Source: Bolinopsis microptera | Lineage: Eukaryota; Ctenophora; Tentaculata; Lobata; Bolinopsidae | Direction of reading: 5' to 3' | Length of the DNA: 64,000 nucleotides | NCBI RefSeq assembly: GCF_026151205.1 | Contig: NC_087073.1 | Span: forward strand, 17,193,837-17,257,836 | Shown here: positions 17,957 to 29,720 of the stretch, piece by piece | Layout of the letters: each line of letters begins with the position of its first letter | How positions within the stretch are numbered: position 1 is the stretch's first letter | The notes under the pieces: model-generated | Seen by the model: the letters and a program-made list of their open reading frames with translations, nothing else | What the model was told of the DNA's origin: nothing | Database searches by the model: none | Position numbers and translations under genes: made by a program

Positions 17957-18095
17957 GCGGGCGGAAAAATCGTATAGCACTCGGGCCCGATGGGCCCTCC
18001 GTGCTATACGAAAATATGTCCTCCTCGGGCTAGCGCCCTCGGGGACATATGAAATATTGCACGCGCGTGCGCGTGCAATATTTTGTTCCGCCCGC
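17957..18095. repeat. GC-rich cloverleaf-like cluster of palindromes
   Basis: An outer stem GCGGGCGGAA (17957-17966) pairs with TTCCGCCCGC (18086-18095). It encloses three separate hairpins: 17971-18010 (CGTATAGCAC/GTGCTATACG), 18014-18050 (ATATGTCC/GGACATAT, with an inner GC stem) and 18053-18082 (AATATTGCACGCGC/GCGCGTGCAATATT). It could form a four-way structure in DNA or RNA. Confidence 0.8.
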
Positions 18096-18211
18096 GAGTC
18101 TCCGGTGATATGTATATATATTGATCCAGGGCATCTAGTCGCAAAAATCAACTAATACACAACAACGTCTGTGGCAGCATGTCCATATATCTTCATTTGC
18201 ATTTTGCGTTG

Positions 18212-18309
18212 TTACCTGGGGACCCCAGCCTATAATGTTCATTGTTCATAAACATATATTCTGCCGAATAGAGATTTGGCGGAATGAAAGGCTGAGCGCC
18301 GCCCAGTAA
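18212..18309. mobile_element. 100-bp MITE, copy 2, with target duplication
   Basis: Begins TTACCTGGGG and ends CCCAGTAA like copy 1. TTTGCGTTG (9 bp) flanks it exactly on both sides, an intact target duplication of the hAT/Mutator size class. Confidence 0.85.
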
Positions 18310-19855
18310 TTTGCGTTGAATGTTGATAGAATCTATTTTGTGGGGTTATATCATTACCATGATAAAGATGGTATCTGGATCCAGGATCTAAAATTAGAAG
18401 TACGAATGAGTGGAACTTTTCAATTTATTCGTATCGTACGTACTTTTCAATTCTACTGAAAAGTTCTCCTTCTAGATATCGATGGAAAAGTTCTAAATCG
18501 CATGTTACGAACTATAATATTGAGCGTTTTCAAAAACTTGTGTTTCTATATTCCATGATCGTCGATTAACTTAAAGTTTAACTTTAAGAGAAACAAGCTG
18601 TTTAAAAAAAGTAAATTGTCTGGTAATTTTGTAGAATTTTTGTTTTACTTTTAAATACTTGCGTAATCACTTGTACTGTAGGTTTACAACCTACCAGGAC
18701 GCGCGCCGATCGTTGGACTCGTCGATGGAACAGATATTTTACGAGTATCACCCGTTAACTAATCACCTAAGAATTGTGTGTTTAATTTGTTCGCGAACGG
18801 TATATTTTCTCTAACATCGGCAAACAATTACATTTTACAACGGCCCCGATGATAATAATTCAAAAACAACAAAATTCTATCTGAATCGTACGTCGTATGA
18901 CTCGGACTTTTCAAAGTTGCGTACAAGTACGTACTTTTCCCCCTTAAGGGGGGGTTCACCCTGATTTTTTTTGAAACCTGGTTTCGAGATAGCAGTTGAC
19001 CAACAAACTAGGACCAGTGACCGAACTTTTGAGGGGGTCCCGGACCCCAACCGCCAAACGGTGCCCGCGGGGCAGCCACGCCCATATTTGGTCCAAATTA
19101 GGCCCAATTTAGCCAAATACCCTGAACATGCCCAAAATCCAGATTTTAAGTGCTTTAGTTGTAGCTAGTGGTCCCATGAACTCGTATATGAATTTTCATC
19201 AAGATTGGACAAAAAATGACTGAGTTATGAGCCAAAAACCATATGACCATATTTGGGCATACGCACCAAATTTGATCGATTTTGGCCCATAAATTAACGA
19301 GTCCGTACATCTTAGTCCAGGATAATGTCCGCCCGGTGCCCAAGGTACGCCCTGATAGGCCCCGAAATAGAATCTTATATTTTCGAAACATCAGCAGACA
19401 ATCTAAGCAAATAATCGGATCACGTTAAATTTTTATTGACCTGACAGTTACATGTTAGTTCTCTCAGTTTTAGTGTATCAAAAAATTTCGATAATGGGAT
19501 GAAATTGATTTGCGATTTTGATACAACTTGTTGGTCCAAATTTTGGGAACTAAAGTTCTCATTTCTTGGCCAATCTTTTATATTTAATTTTTGCTGACGG
19601 ACAGAAAAATAGCTAGCTCTCTATTTACGTTAATAAAATATCCCTAGACGGTAAAAATGACAAACCTACTCTTAATAATAATAATAATAATAATAGGATT
19701 ATGGCCACATGGCCATCTCGACAAAACTTGAAACCCAACTGCACTCTACGCTATTGCAGTTCGCACAATATTATCAAAAAGAAAAATGTTCCTATCCGGA
19801 ACATTTAATGATTAATTATTTTTAGGACGTTAACATGTAGTTCTGAATTTAACAA
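18310..19855. other. Non-coding, no gene seen
   Basis: Only incidental short frames. A (TAA)n microsatellite lies at about 19665-19696. The stretch around 18930-19400 has simple proline/glycine-coding frames on both strands that I do not accept as genes. Confidence 0.5.
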
Positions 19856-21365
19856 TCAGGAAACATTGATTCCTCGGTATTTAGCAATCAATGGGTTATT
19901 AGACATGAAATGTGCATATGAATCATGCTCACATGTATTTATTTTTGACATCAAGGTTTCGCTGAGATCCCAGAAGTGACCCTTTGACGATGCTCCACTC
20001 GCTATCAGTTCATTTTTATAACATTGAAGTCGAGCTTTGAATGCGTCTACTGAACTGGCTTCTTTAACCGAACTTGGTACTTTGTTCCAGTAATTGGCAA
20101 CACGGTTACTGAGGACCTGATTTCCTCTTTTATCTTTTAGGATCTTGGTACCGCTACGTGATATCCTGAAAAGATCTTGTCCATAGTCCACTTTACCCGT
20201 CGTTATTTTAAAGGTTTCAATAAGATCACCCCTCATACGGCGCTCCAGTAGTGTTGTTAACTGGAGGATTCTCAGTCTCTCATCGTATGGTAGGATACCA
20301 ATCCCGTCGATTATTCGTGTAAATTCTCTCTGAACGTCTTCTATCTTCTTAATAGTCCTCCAGTTTCCGTGCTCTGCTGGTAGATTCCACACTTGCACAG
20401 CGTATTCGATGTGAGGTCGAACTAGAGTTCTGTAGACATTTAGCATAACAAATTTGTTACGGCAGATCAAACTTCGTTTGATCCAGCCTATAACAGACTT
20501 TGCTTTTTTCACGGACTTATCTATATGATCACTCCAGTCCAGGTTTCTGGTAGTTAGAACTCCAAGATCCTTTTCTGCCTTCACTTGGGGGAGGCGTTCC
20601 CCATTCATGAAGTACTCGTGCATTGGATTGTTACGCCCAATATGTAGTACCTTACACTTGCCATCCTTCACATTGAATCTTAGGAGCCATTCCTTCTCCC
20701 ACGCATTGAGTTTCAGTATATCATCTTGTGCAACACTGTGCTTAGCTGTGCTCGTTACTAGCTTAAGATCGTCCGCAAAGAGTGATACGAAGCTCTCAAT
20801 TCCATCAGGGAGATCATTTAGAATCGAAAGCCTTCTGAAAATCGAGATACAGTATATCAGCTGACCCGTCCTTCTCTAGTATCTCACTGACAATGTCCAT
20901 ACATTCCAGTAGGTTCGAGACGCAGGATCTTTTTGGTAGGAAACCGTGTTGTTCATTCACAATCATGGGGGATACGTGAGCTAGAATATGGTTCCTTAAA
21001 AACCTCTCAAAGATCTTGGAAAGAACGCACGTTAGGCTAATAGGGCGATAATTGCTGGCTTGGGATTTATCCCCCTTTTTATGCAATGCAGTGACATTTG
21101 CCTGCTTCCAGATTTCGGGAATCTTTCCCTCGTTGTAGCATTTTTGGAACAGTGCTGTGACTGAATCAGCAAACTGTTTGTTTTCGGCTAGTGTTTTCAA
21201 AAGCTTGGGGTGTATATCATCAGGTCCAACGGACTTCCAGATGTTAACTTTACGAAGTTGATCTTGAACTTCACTTGTATTGAATTTCAGGTCAGGAATC
21301 GTCTCCTTTGCGCTGTCTCCGGGTAGTGGGTCAGGTAGACCTTTATAAAGACATTCTCTCAAAAA
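19856..21365 (-). mobile_element. CR1/L2-like non-LTR retrotransposon, internally deleted
   Basis: Minus-strand reverse transcriptase. The N part (about 20814-21360) has SVGPDDIHPKLLK, WKQANVTALHKKGDKSQ, NYRPISLT and YLDFQKAFD. The next part (20640-20820) has SLFADDLKLV, the catalytic FADD. The C part (19856-20671) has KDLGVLTTRNLDWSDHI, RTLVRPHIEYAVQVWNL and a conserved tail. About 60 residues between the QKAFD and FADD motifs are missing at about 20818, so it is dead. Its upstream end abuts plus-strand sequence possibly belonging to the membrane-protein gene. Confidence 0.85.
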
Positions 21366-21686
21366 TCGAACCGGGAGATTTCGATAACGAAGGAGTTCCA
21401 GAAAAGATGGACTTATGGATCGAAATGGATGGAGTAATAATCCAACATTGGGTAAATGGCAAATTTTCATCTACAATGTACATTGTACAAGTGCATCTTC
21501 AAAAAATGATAGCAATGTTGTAGAAGAAAAATTGCATTCGCCTGAAATGTTTATCTTTTTAGAAATATCGCATCGTTTAACTGTGTATTGTGTAAGGTAC
21601 TAAAACGACCATTTAAGAATCGCGAAGGTTTAATAGTTTTGATTTTTGAGAGCTGTTTTGTGATTTTCCAACGTTGATTTTCTCAG

Positions 21687-22793
21687 GACTTGACTGACTG
21701 GCTACATGACCATGGAATGGCTCGAATACACTACAAAAACGAATCATTGAACGTTAACATGGTGCTACAATTCTCCAACAACGATCTAAGGGAAAAGTTC
21801 AAAGACGATCCATCATGGAAGAAGCTACAAACGTTGGTAACCTACTCCGAGATCCAATTGAACACCACCACCGAATATGAGGTACTCTACGAAGAACATT
21901 TCTTCTATTGGACCATGTTAATCGCAGTCTTCTTCATCATCATCGGACTAGTTGGACTAACAGTCAAACTGAAAAACAAAAATTACAATTCGGTGGTTAA
22001 GATAACCAAATGTTCATCTTCAATATGGATAGTTGTGGTAGGAACCTTGCTCGCTCTCTCTGAAGGAACCTACTTCGTGGCTAGTAAGGAGATGGGAAAG
22101 AGCGCCTTGCTGTACATGATGGTAGCTAGTGCGGTGTCCAGTTTGATTAGAGTCGCCATCATTGATTACAAGATATTCACCACGATTCTCTACTCCTTCC
22201 AGAACGTCATGATCTTTCGGCCCTTCTTCTTCCGGCGACACAAGGTTGGCTTTTCCAAGTGGCTACTTAGAACAACGCTGGGACAGTGGGTTGTGACCAC
22301 TACTTTATTCTTATCTGGCACTATGTTTCTCGTTAACTTCAAGCCGACGGAGGGCGGATGTGAAGAAGTATTCAAATGGGAGGATATCTGGAGGGTGACA
22401 GTTATAGGGTCCACGTATCTGTCGTTTGCCCTGTCCCTCATTCTCAGCTGCATCTATGTAGTGGGCTACTCCACCGCAACCATCACTAATCTGTCACAAA
22501 CCCGCCGAGTGGAGATGAGACAAACGTTGGTGAGCTGCTCTGTCGAGATCCTCTCCGACGCGAGTATCCTGCTTTACATTGGCCTCATCGCACAAAACTG
22601 CATGATAAATGATGTTGTTCGGCCATACCAGTACCTCCGAGACAAGAACTGCACTGAGGTAGCACAGAGACTGCAGTCTCTGGAGATAGGTGTTGGCAAG
22701 TGTGCAGCTCCAGTTTTGGCTTCTCAGCCGCTCTGTCAAGAGTTTGCCTTGCTGGTTCTGGAGCTCATCACTTGGTCTCTGGACAAATTTTGA
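21687..22793 (+). CDS. Terminal exon of a multi-pass (about seven-helix) membrane protein
   Basis: The exon follows an acceptor (TTTTCTCAG ending 21686) and runs open to TGA at 22791-22793. About 70 residues of extracellular-like sequence are followed by hydrophobic segments near WTMLIAVFFIIIGLVGLTV, SIWIVVVGTLLAL, LLYMMVASAVSSLI, WVVTTTLFLSGTMFLV, VIGSTYLSFALSLILSC and SDASILLYIGLIAQ, with a possible seventh near the C-terminus. No DRY or NPxxY motif is present, so it is not a rhodopsin-type receptor. An upstream exon may lie at about 21372-21440 (EPGDFDNEGVPEKMDLW...), next to a candidate donor. I do not recognise the family; the coding quality is good. Confidence 0.65.
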   Translation, partial: DLTDWLHDHGMARIHYKNESLNVNMVLQFSNNDLREKFKDDPSWKKLQTLVTYSEIQLNTTTEYEVLYEEHFFYWTMLIAVFFIIIGLVGLTVKLKNKNYNSVVKITKCSSSIWIVVVGTLLALSEGTYFVASKEMGKSALLYMMVASAVSSLIRVAIIDYKIFTTILYSFQNVMIFRPFFFRRHKVGFSKWLLRTTLGQWVVTTTLFLSGTMFLVNFKPTEGGCEEVFKWEDIWRVTVIGSTYLSFALSLILSCIYVVGYSTATITNLSQTRRVEMRQTLVSCSVEILSDASILLYIGLIAQNCMINDVVRPYQYLRDKNCTEVAQRLQSLEIGVGKCAAPVLASQPLCQEFALLVLELITWSLDKF

Positions 22794-23463
22794 GTTAAAA
22801 TATTTAGAAAGACTGGTTTACAACTTTTTTGATTTCGATGAGTATATTTTGTTTCTTTGAAAGTGTAACAAATAGCCTGGTGCCGAGTTCTAACGGCAGA
22901 ACAACCGCACTTTTGACAATTGATATAAGAGTCATGCCGTTTCTGAGGTTTGCCAGTATATCTTTGCCATCCGGCTAGCTAAGATTTTATTGAGAGCTTT
23001 TCTATTTATGCTGGCTGCTGTTTTGAGTGCCTTCGCTTATTTCGATTATCATTAATTATACACCGTGACCGAACTAATTGCGAATTTAATTTAAATTATA
23101 TTTACATTTCCAAGAAAACTACGGATTCTACGAATTTTAAAGATATTACTAGTAGTTAGTACTACCGAGTTGTACAACACTGATATTTACTAGTACCACC
23201 GACTCACTGAACTTGAATTTCCATGAGAGCTTCGGTAAATCGGGATTTACTTCAAATTAATAAAAAGAATTTCTGAAACCAATAAAATATTATATGTAAA
23301 AATTTGATCTCCTGAAAATCAAAATATCATTCTGTTAAAGATTTAGTTCAAAAATATCAAAGATGAAAGAAAAGAAGTAGTGCATTTTTTTCTGACGTCA
23401 ATTTAATATCATACAATATCTAACAAGCTTTAATTTAATTAATTGAACCCTAAAACTTTGGGT
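22794..23463. other. 3' flank of the membrane-protein gene, non-coding
   Basis: AT-rich; no gene or repeat of note. Confidence 0.5.
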
Positions 23464-23695
23464 GTGCGACAATTGACCCCCCGACAATTGACCCCCCGAC
23501 AATTGACCCCCCGACAATTGACCCCCCGACAGTTGACCCCCCGACAATTGACCCCCCGACAATTAACCCCCCGACAATTAAACCCCCGACAATTGACCCC
23601 CGACAATTGACCCCCCGACAATTGACCCCCGACAATTGACCCCCCGACAATTGACCCCCCGACAATTGACCCCCCGACAATTGACCCCCGAAAAT
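23464..23695. repeat. 15-bp satellite, C-rich strand
   Basis: About 16 copies of GACAATTGACCCCCC with small length changes. The same satellite appears in opposite orientation at 25053-25336. Confidence 0.9.
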
Positions 23696-23713
23696 ATAAT
23701 TTAATACAATTAA

Positions 23714-24566
23714 CCCTGACCCTGACCCTGACCCTGACCCTGACCCTGACCCTGACCCTGACCCTGACCCTGACCCTGACCCTGACCCTGACCCTGACCC
23801 TGACCCTGACCCTGACCCTGACCCTGACCCTGACCCTGACCCTGACCCTGACCCTGACCCTGACCCTGACCCTGACCCTGACCCTGACCCTGACCCTGAC
23901 CCTGACCCTGACCCTGACCCTGACCCTGACCCTGACCCTGACCCTGACCCTGACCCTGACCCTGACCCTGACCCTGACCCTGACCCTGACCCTGACCCTG
24001 ACCCTGACCCTGACCCTGACCCTGACCCTGACCCTGACCCTGACCCTGACCCTGACCCTGACCCTGACCCTGACCCTGACCCTGACCCTGACCCTGACCC
24101 TGACCCTGACCCTGACCCTGACCCTGACCCTGACCCTGACCCTGACCCTGACCCTGACCCTGACCCTGACCCTGACCCTGACCCTGACCCTGACCCTGAC
24201 CCTGACCCTGACCCTGACCCTGACCCTGACCCTGACCCTGACCCTGACCCTGACCCTGACCCTGACCCTGACCCTGACCCTGACCCTGACCCTGACCCTG
24301 ACCCTGACCCTGACCCTGACCCTGACCCTGACCCTGACCCTGACCCTGACCCTGACCCTGACCCTGACCCTGACCCTGACCCTGACCCTGACCCTGACCC
24401 TGACCCTGACCCTGACCCTGACCCTGACCCTGACCCTGACCCTGACCCTGACCCTGACCCTGACCCTGACCCTGACCCTGACCCTGACCCTGACCCTGAC
24501 CCTGACCCTGACCCTGACCCTGACCCTGACCCTGACCCTGACCCTGACCCTGACCCTGACCCTGAC
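23714..24566. repeat. (CCCTGA)n telomere-variant array
   Basis: About 142 uninterrupted copies of CCCTGA (TCAGGG on the other strand). It turns abruptly into the canonical array at 24567. Confidence 0.95.
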
Positions 24567-25030
24567 CCTAACCCTAACCCTAACCCTAACCCTAACCCTA
24601 ACCCTAACCCTAACCCTAACCCTAACCCTAACCCTAACCCTAACCCTAACCCTAACCCTAACCCTAACCCTAACCCTAACCCTAACCCTAACCCTAACCC
24701 TAACCCTAACCCTAACCCTAACCCTAACCCTAACCCTAACCCTAACCCTAACCCTAACCCTAACCCTAACCCTAACCCTAACCCTAACCCTAACCCTAAC
24801 CCTAACCCTAACCCTAACCCTAACCCTAACCCTAACCCTAACCCTAACCCTAACCCTAACCCTAACCCTAACCCTAACCCTAACCCTAACCCTAACCCTA
24901 ACCCTAACCCTAACCCTAACCCTAACCCTAACCCTAACCCTAACCCTAACCCTAACCCTAACCCTAACCCTAACCCTAACCCTAACCCTAACCCTAACCC
25001 TAACCCTAACCCTAACCCTAACCCTAACCC
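24567..25030. repeat. (CCCTAA)n interstitial telomeric array
   Basis: About 77 perfect copies of the metazoan telomere repeat CCCTAA/TTAGGG, far from any end in this window. Confidence 0.95.
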
Positions 25031-25052
25031 GATTAATTTACCCCAGTTTAAT

Positions 25053-25336
25053 TACAATTGTCGGGGGTCGATTGTCGGGGGGTCAATTGTCGGGGGGTCA
25101 ATTGTCGTACTAAGCCCTAGTTTTCGCGACAATTGACCCCAGTGTAATTACATAAAGGGTCAATTGTCGGGGGGTCAATTGTCGGGGGGTTAATTGTCGG
25201 GGGGTCAATTGTCGTACTAAACCCTAGATTTCGCGACAATTGACCCCAGTGTAATTACATAGGGGGTCAATTGTCGGGGGGTCAATTGTCGGGGGGTCAA
25301 TTGTCGGGGGGTCAATTGTCGGGGGGTCAATTGTCG
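25053..25336. repeat. 15-bp satellite, G-rich strand, with higher-order unit
   Basis: Copies of GGGGGGTCAATTGTC, reverse complement of the satellite left of the telomeric arrays. A longer unit containing GTACTAA(A/G)CCCTAG and GACCCCAGTGTAATTACAT occurs twice. Confidence 0.9.
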
Positions 25337-27116
25337 CGGTACCAAAATTTTGTATCTAGACATTTTCTGGCGCATATTTGAAACACATTATATCAGATAA
25401 GTTGGGTCGGAGAAATGTGGGGGTCAACGTTTGATGGTGTGTACACTTTTCAGGTGTACTGTGTAGTGCGTAGCTTTCATATTTATTTTTAATGTATTTT
25501 TTAATATTCTGTATCACTATGGTATGTTCTAACGATTACAGACGTGTTACATTCTTATTTTTGTATCCTTATTTTCGTGATATATAATAAGGCCCCTTAT
25601 AAAGGGAGAAAGAGTTGGAGAGAGGGAAAGTAAGCGAGACACTTAAGTATCACAATGCTGGCAAGCATTACCGTCGCCCTTATATTCACAATACTATTTA
25701 CCCCCTATACTATTATATCCCCTTTATTGTTTTCCAGGCATTAAGACTCATCGAAAGTAGTTCAGCAGGTATATTTAAGTTCAAAACATTCTAATTCAAT
25801 GTTAAAGATGACAGGAATAAGAAATAGTTATATGGAGGTTTTTAAGACATTTGCGCAAAATACGCGCCAGCATGTTAGTATACGAAATTAGGTAAAAAAC
25901 CCAAAATCGCCATATTCAGGTGCCTTAAAAACCATGTTAAAATTGAGTAAGAGATCTGAAACTTTGCAGGGCGTCTAGACCTTGTCCAAATCGACTGTAA
26001 ACAAAATTTCATGTTTCAGCAGTATCGGCAAGTGGGTTTTCTGGAACCCCTGTTTTACAACAGATTGTCGTGAAGTATATCTATCTATCTATCTATCTAT
26101 GTATAGACGCTTTTGGCAGTCAATTGTAGCCTACATTTAAGTGTCCGTAGATCCAAAAGTATAAACGATACAGTCATCTCGAACCACAGGTTTTAAAGAT
26201 AATCGTTTAAGCTTTAGTTTACATTGTATTGAAAAATAATTTAACGTCATCATCATCACTTGATGACGTCATCAAATTAAGTGTTTTTAAAACTTAATTT
26301 TTGACAAAGTAACAACTTTTCAAATCGATTTTACACCATTAAGGAGTAATTTTATTCAAAATCTGAGGACATTTTCACCTTAAATAATTGTTCAAGCATT
26401 CCGAAAATCTACCGGAAAAGTTTCCTACCTTGCTCCTTCATAAAGATATTTGCTATTGAAGTTAGTGCTTTTTTGAAGAATAATTTTATAAAAACACAAA
26501 AGTTGTGAATTAGTATTCTCTGGTGTTGGGCCATCCCTTGGGTTGTGGAGCTCAATTTTGCTTCTTAAAGGTCTAAATTGTGTTATAGGCTAGTTTTAAA
26601 GTTGAAAATCGAAAAGTTGCACACGTGGGGACACGCCCAAATTGATTTAAAATAGCTAAAATCACTAAAAATTGTTATTTTCACGATTTTTATCAACTTT
26701 GGAGTCCCGTTGTGATCCAAGTTCTTTTTGAAATCTTCTGAAACTTTGCATGCTTATCAAACTATATATTAAATACCACTATGCAAAAATTTACGGTGAT
26801 TCAATATTGTATGCGCACGCAACGTCCGCTCAAAGTTTGCACGTGCGAAAGGTGAGAATTTTGCTCATTCGTGATTTCGAATATATTCTGCTTTCCACAA
26901 TATTTAAATGGCATTATATATGAATTTAATGCCAACCTAAATGAGTAAAAAGTGCCATATTCAGTCGGTTATCGACAGATATACCTACCTAAACACAAGG
27001 AAAAGTTTTCAAAGGCAGAATATCGAAATCGTTGAAATTATCTCCTTATTTATAATTATGTTAATGAAGTTTCGACTGTGTAAATTATCCTGACATTATA
27101 ATCAAAAAGAGATGAT
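25337..27116. other. Non-coding, no gene seen
   Basis: A (TATC)n microsatellite sits at about 26080-26103. Otherwise AT-rich with no convincing frame. Confidence 0.5.
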
Positions 27117-27445
27117 ATTTGACCAAAACCCATAATCATGGGTAGAGTGTACCGCTGCCAGTGTCTCTCTTTTCCAAACAAAAGGAAATGATATTAATTT
27201 GAGGAACCGTCCGCTAATGCAAAATGATACCGAGAATGAAATCGGTCGCTCGCTTTTCCCATTTAATAAGCTTTATTACAATTCGTAAGCCGTGAATGAA
27301 TGGGAAAAGCGAGCGACCGATTTCATTCTCGGTATCATTTTGCATTAGCGGACGGTTCCTCAAATTAATATCATTTCCTTTTGTTTGGAAAAGAGAGACA
27401 CTGGCAGCGGTACACTCTACCCATGATTATGGGTTTTGGTCAAAT
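27117..27445. repeat. Perfect 147-bp inverted repeat (foldback)
   Basis: Arms 27117-27263 and 27299-27445 appear exactly complementary, with a 35-bp loop containing AAGCTT. I found no mismatch by eye. Confidence 0.9.
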
Positions 27446-29054
27446 CACATATATTATATTATATAGGTTCAGTCACTCCACAAGTTGATTCGAATTATCT
27501 AAGCTTACGCTGGATTTGCATTAAATCTGCAGCGTTCGACTTTACATTTAATAATATAACGGAAAACCTGCATAAATAGTGCAAACCTGTTGTGGGTAGG
27601 GGAAAGGTTAGGCAGGTTTTGTCTTAATTCTGCAGGCTTTTCTAATAATCAACAACTCAATTAAATAATCACGTGAGATACATCTCTGCGCGAATAAGAT
27701 AAATAGGCAGGATTGCGGGAATCATATTAAGGCTTTAGATTGATTATCAGCCTTACTGTAAAACCTGCCAAATTAGGTGGCAGGTGGCCATGGCTTGAAG
27801 GGGCCTTTTTAATGGACGGTAAAGTGAGGCTATCAGATCATTCCTAATTTTTGAATTGCGTTTGAACAATAACGTCCTTTAAACTATCCTTTGACCTGGT
27901 ATACATTATATGGATACTTTAGGTCGATGGCACTTATAGACTCCACCTATTATACCCTTTCTTTCTTTTGATGAAGGGTAAAATAAGGCTAACTATCAAG
28001 GTTTTGTTAATTTATACTTGTTCTACTGCTTCTTCGGACTAGCCCTTCAAATTGTTTGGAAGCCTCATTTCACCATTTCAAAAGATGGTTAGCCTCATTT
28101 TCACCTCAAATATTTAAAGCTTAGATCTCGATCAAGTATAATCACTATCTATACTCATACTAGACTTATCTAAAGGTAAAGGACGACTATCTGCCAATGT
28201 TTAGTGGCAAAGTTGTTTCGCATGATAATAAACCGAGATGAAGTTTATGAACATTTTTTCAGTAACTTAATATGCAAAACGAAGACAAGTATTGGACAGG
28301 GCAGAACAGAATTATTCCATAAATGTTCAAAATCAAATATCATAACACAAAACCTCCAGTATAAGTGAATCTACGGATAGTTTAAATTCTTTAATAAACA
28401 GGTTGAAATCATAAACTTTGTTTTAGAACTTCATTTTTGAAATATTTATCAGAATTGAGTAATGATCGTTAAATTGAAGTGACATTGTAAAATTCGCCCG
28501 GGGCTGAAGTAGCTGAAACCAAGTTTAAAGCCTAAATTGAAAAACTAAATTGAAAACTGGATAAAAGAAATCAGTTGGTCTTTCACTGTGCAGCTACTTT
28601 CTTTTAAACTATCAATAACTTACAGATACAACATTGATAAGTGCCGTAAAGGCGAAGAAGCAATTAATGAGCTATTCAATAACAATAAATTATTATGCAT
28701 TAATGATTAAAGCCATCTCCTATTCAAATGCTCAATTTAATTGAACTTCATACTTCATACTCATAGGTTCACTTTCCAGTTATTAATTTTGATGTGACTC
28801 ATGGGTGCCATCTCAGGACTCATTTTTTAGAAACATTTTATTCTCCATAACCTTCTTGTAAATTTTAGATCCTCTCTTTACAAAATATGGGACAAAACCC
28901 CGACCCACTAATTTCATTTCCATATTATAGGCCCATATCGGAACCGGAGAGTGAACGAAAAGATTTATTTTGATCCGACCAAAATGTCAACTTTGTTCAA
29001 ATCTTAAGCACACTTTTGTTTAAAAGTGAACTTACATTTGGATTTAAAATCCAC
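27446..29054. other. Non-coding, no gene seen
   Basis: AT-rich with no supported frame or repeat. Confidence 0.5.
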
Positions 29055-29681
29055 GGTGGTACTAAATGATTCGTCTGATCAAGCTGATTACGATTCTGTA
29101 CAAAATATTTCAAAAAAACTGATACTTTTTGAGTAATAAGCATTTTAAGCCTTAAATCTACCATTTTTGGCCCTTTTTACGATGAATTTTACTAAGTCGT
29201 TTGAGGCCACATTTCATACCTTAAAACTCAGAATTGAGAGAAATCCTGTTCCAAAAAGTTGGATATGATCATCAGCTACACTCACAAGAATTTTTGAAGC
29301 GATATCTGATGACCTGGGCGAGTGGTAAATGTACAACTTTGGTGGTAGGCAAAGTTTTTTCACCTTGTTTAGTCTGTAACTTGGTCATTTATTGTTCAAT
29401 TATATAATCCTTTAAAGGGTTGTCTTGTACGGAGTGTAAGTAATGTTCAGTAAAAAAATCAGCCAAAAAACTTTTAAAATGGCCGAAGTATCGGTATTAC
29501 AGTGACAGACTTCTCCAAATTTTAAAAATTTTCGAAAAAGAAAAATATTTTTTTTCTCGATGAGGGAATATTTTTAGAAAACTTTTAAGGTGTGCAATCT
29601 TATTCTTTTTGTCTATTGAACCATAATATAAAATAAAATCGATGTTCGGAGCAAAAACGTTTTTGGTGTATCTCCCCTTAA
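29055..29681. mobile_element. Truncated copy of the TTAA-flanked MITE
   Basis: Matches the right two thirds of the element at 59976-60894, including GCATTTTAAGCCTTAAATCT, CGATGAATTTTACTAAGTCG and the right end GGTGTATCTCCCCTTAA. The left terminal repeat is missing. Confidence 0.8.
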
Positions 29682-29720
29682 GTATACCCAGTGACGAACC
29701 TAACAAGTTCTATTAAATAT

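Noticed and set aside
18877-19391. Short frames on both strands with proline-rich text
   Set aside because: No family resemblance and no supporting signals; looks like decayed repeat DNA.
23439-23680. Repeat-encoded proteins (NCRGV and SGGQL repeats)
   Set aside because: They are translations of the 15-bp satellite; length changes between units break the frame.
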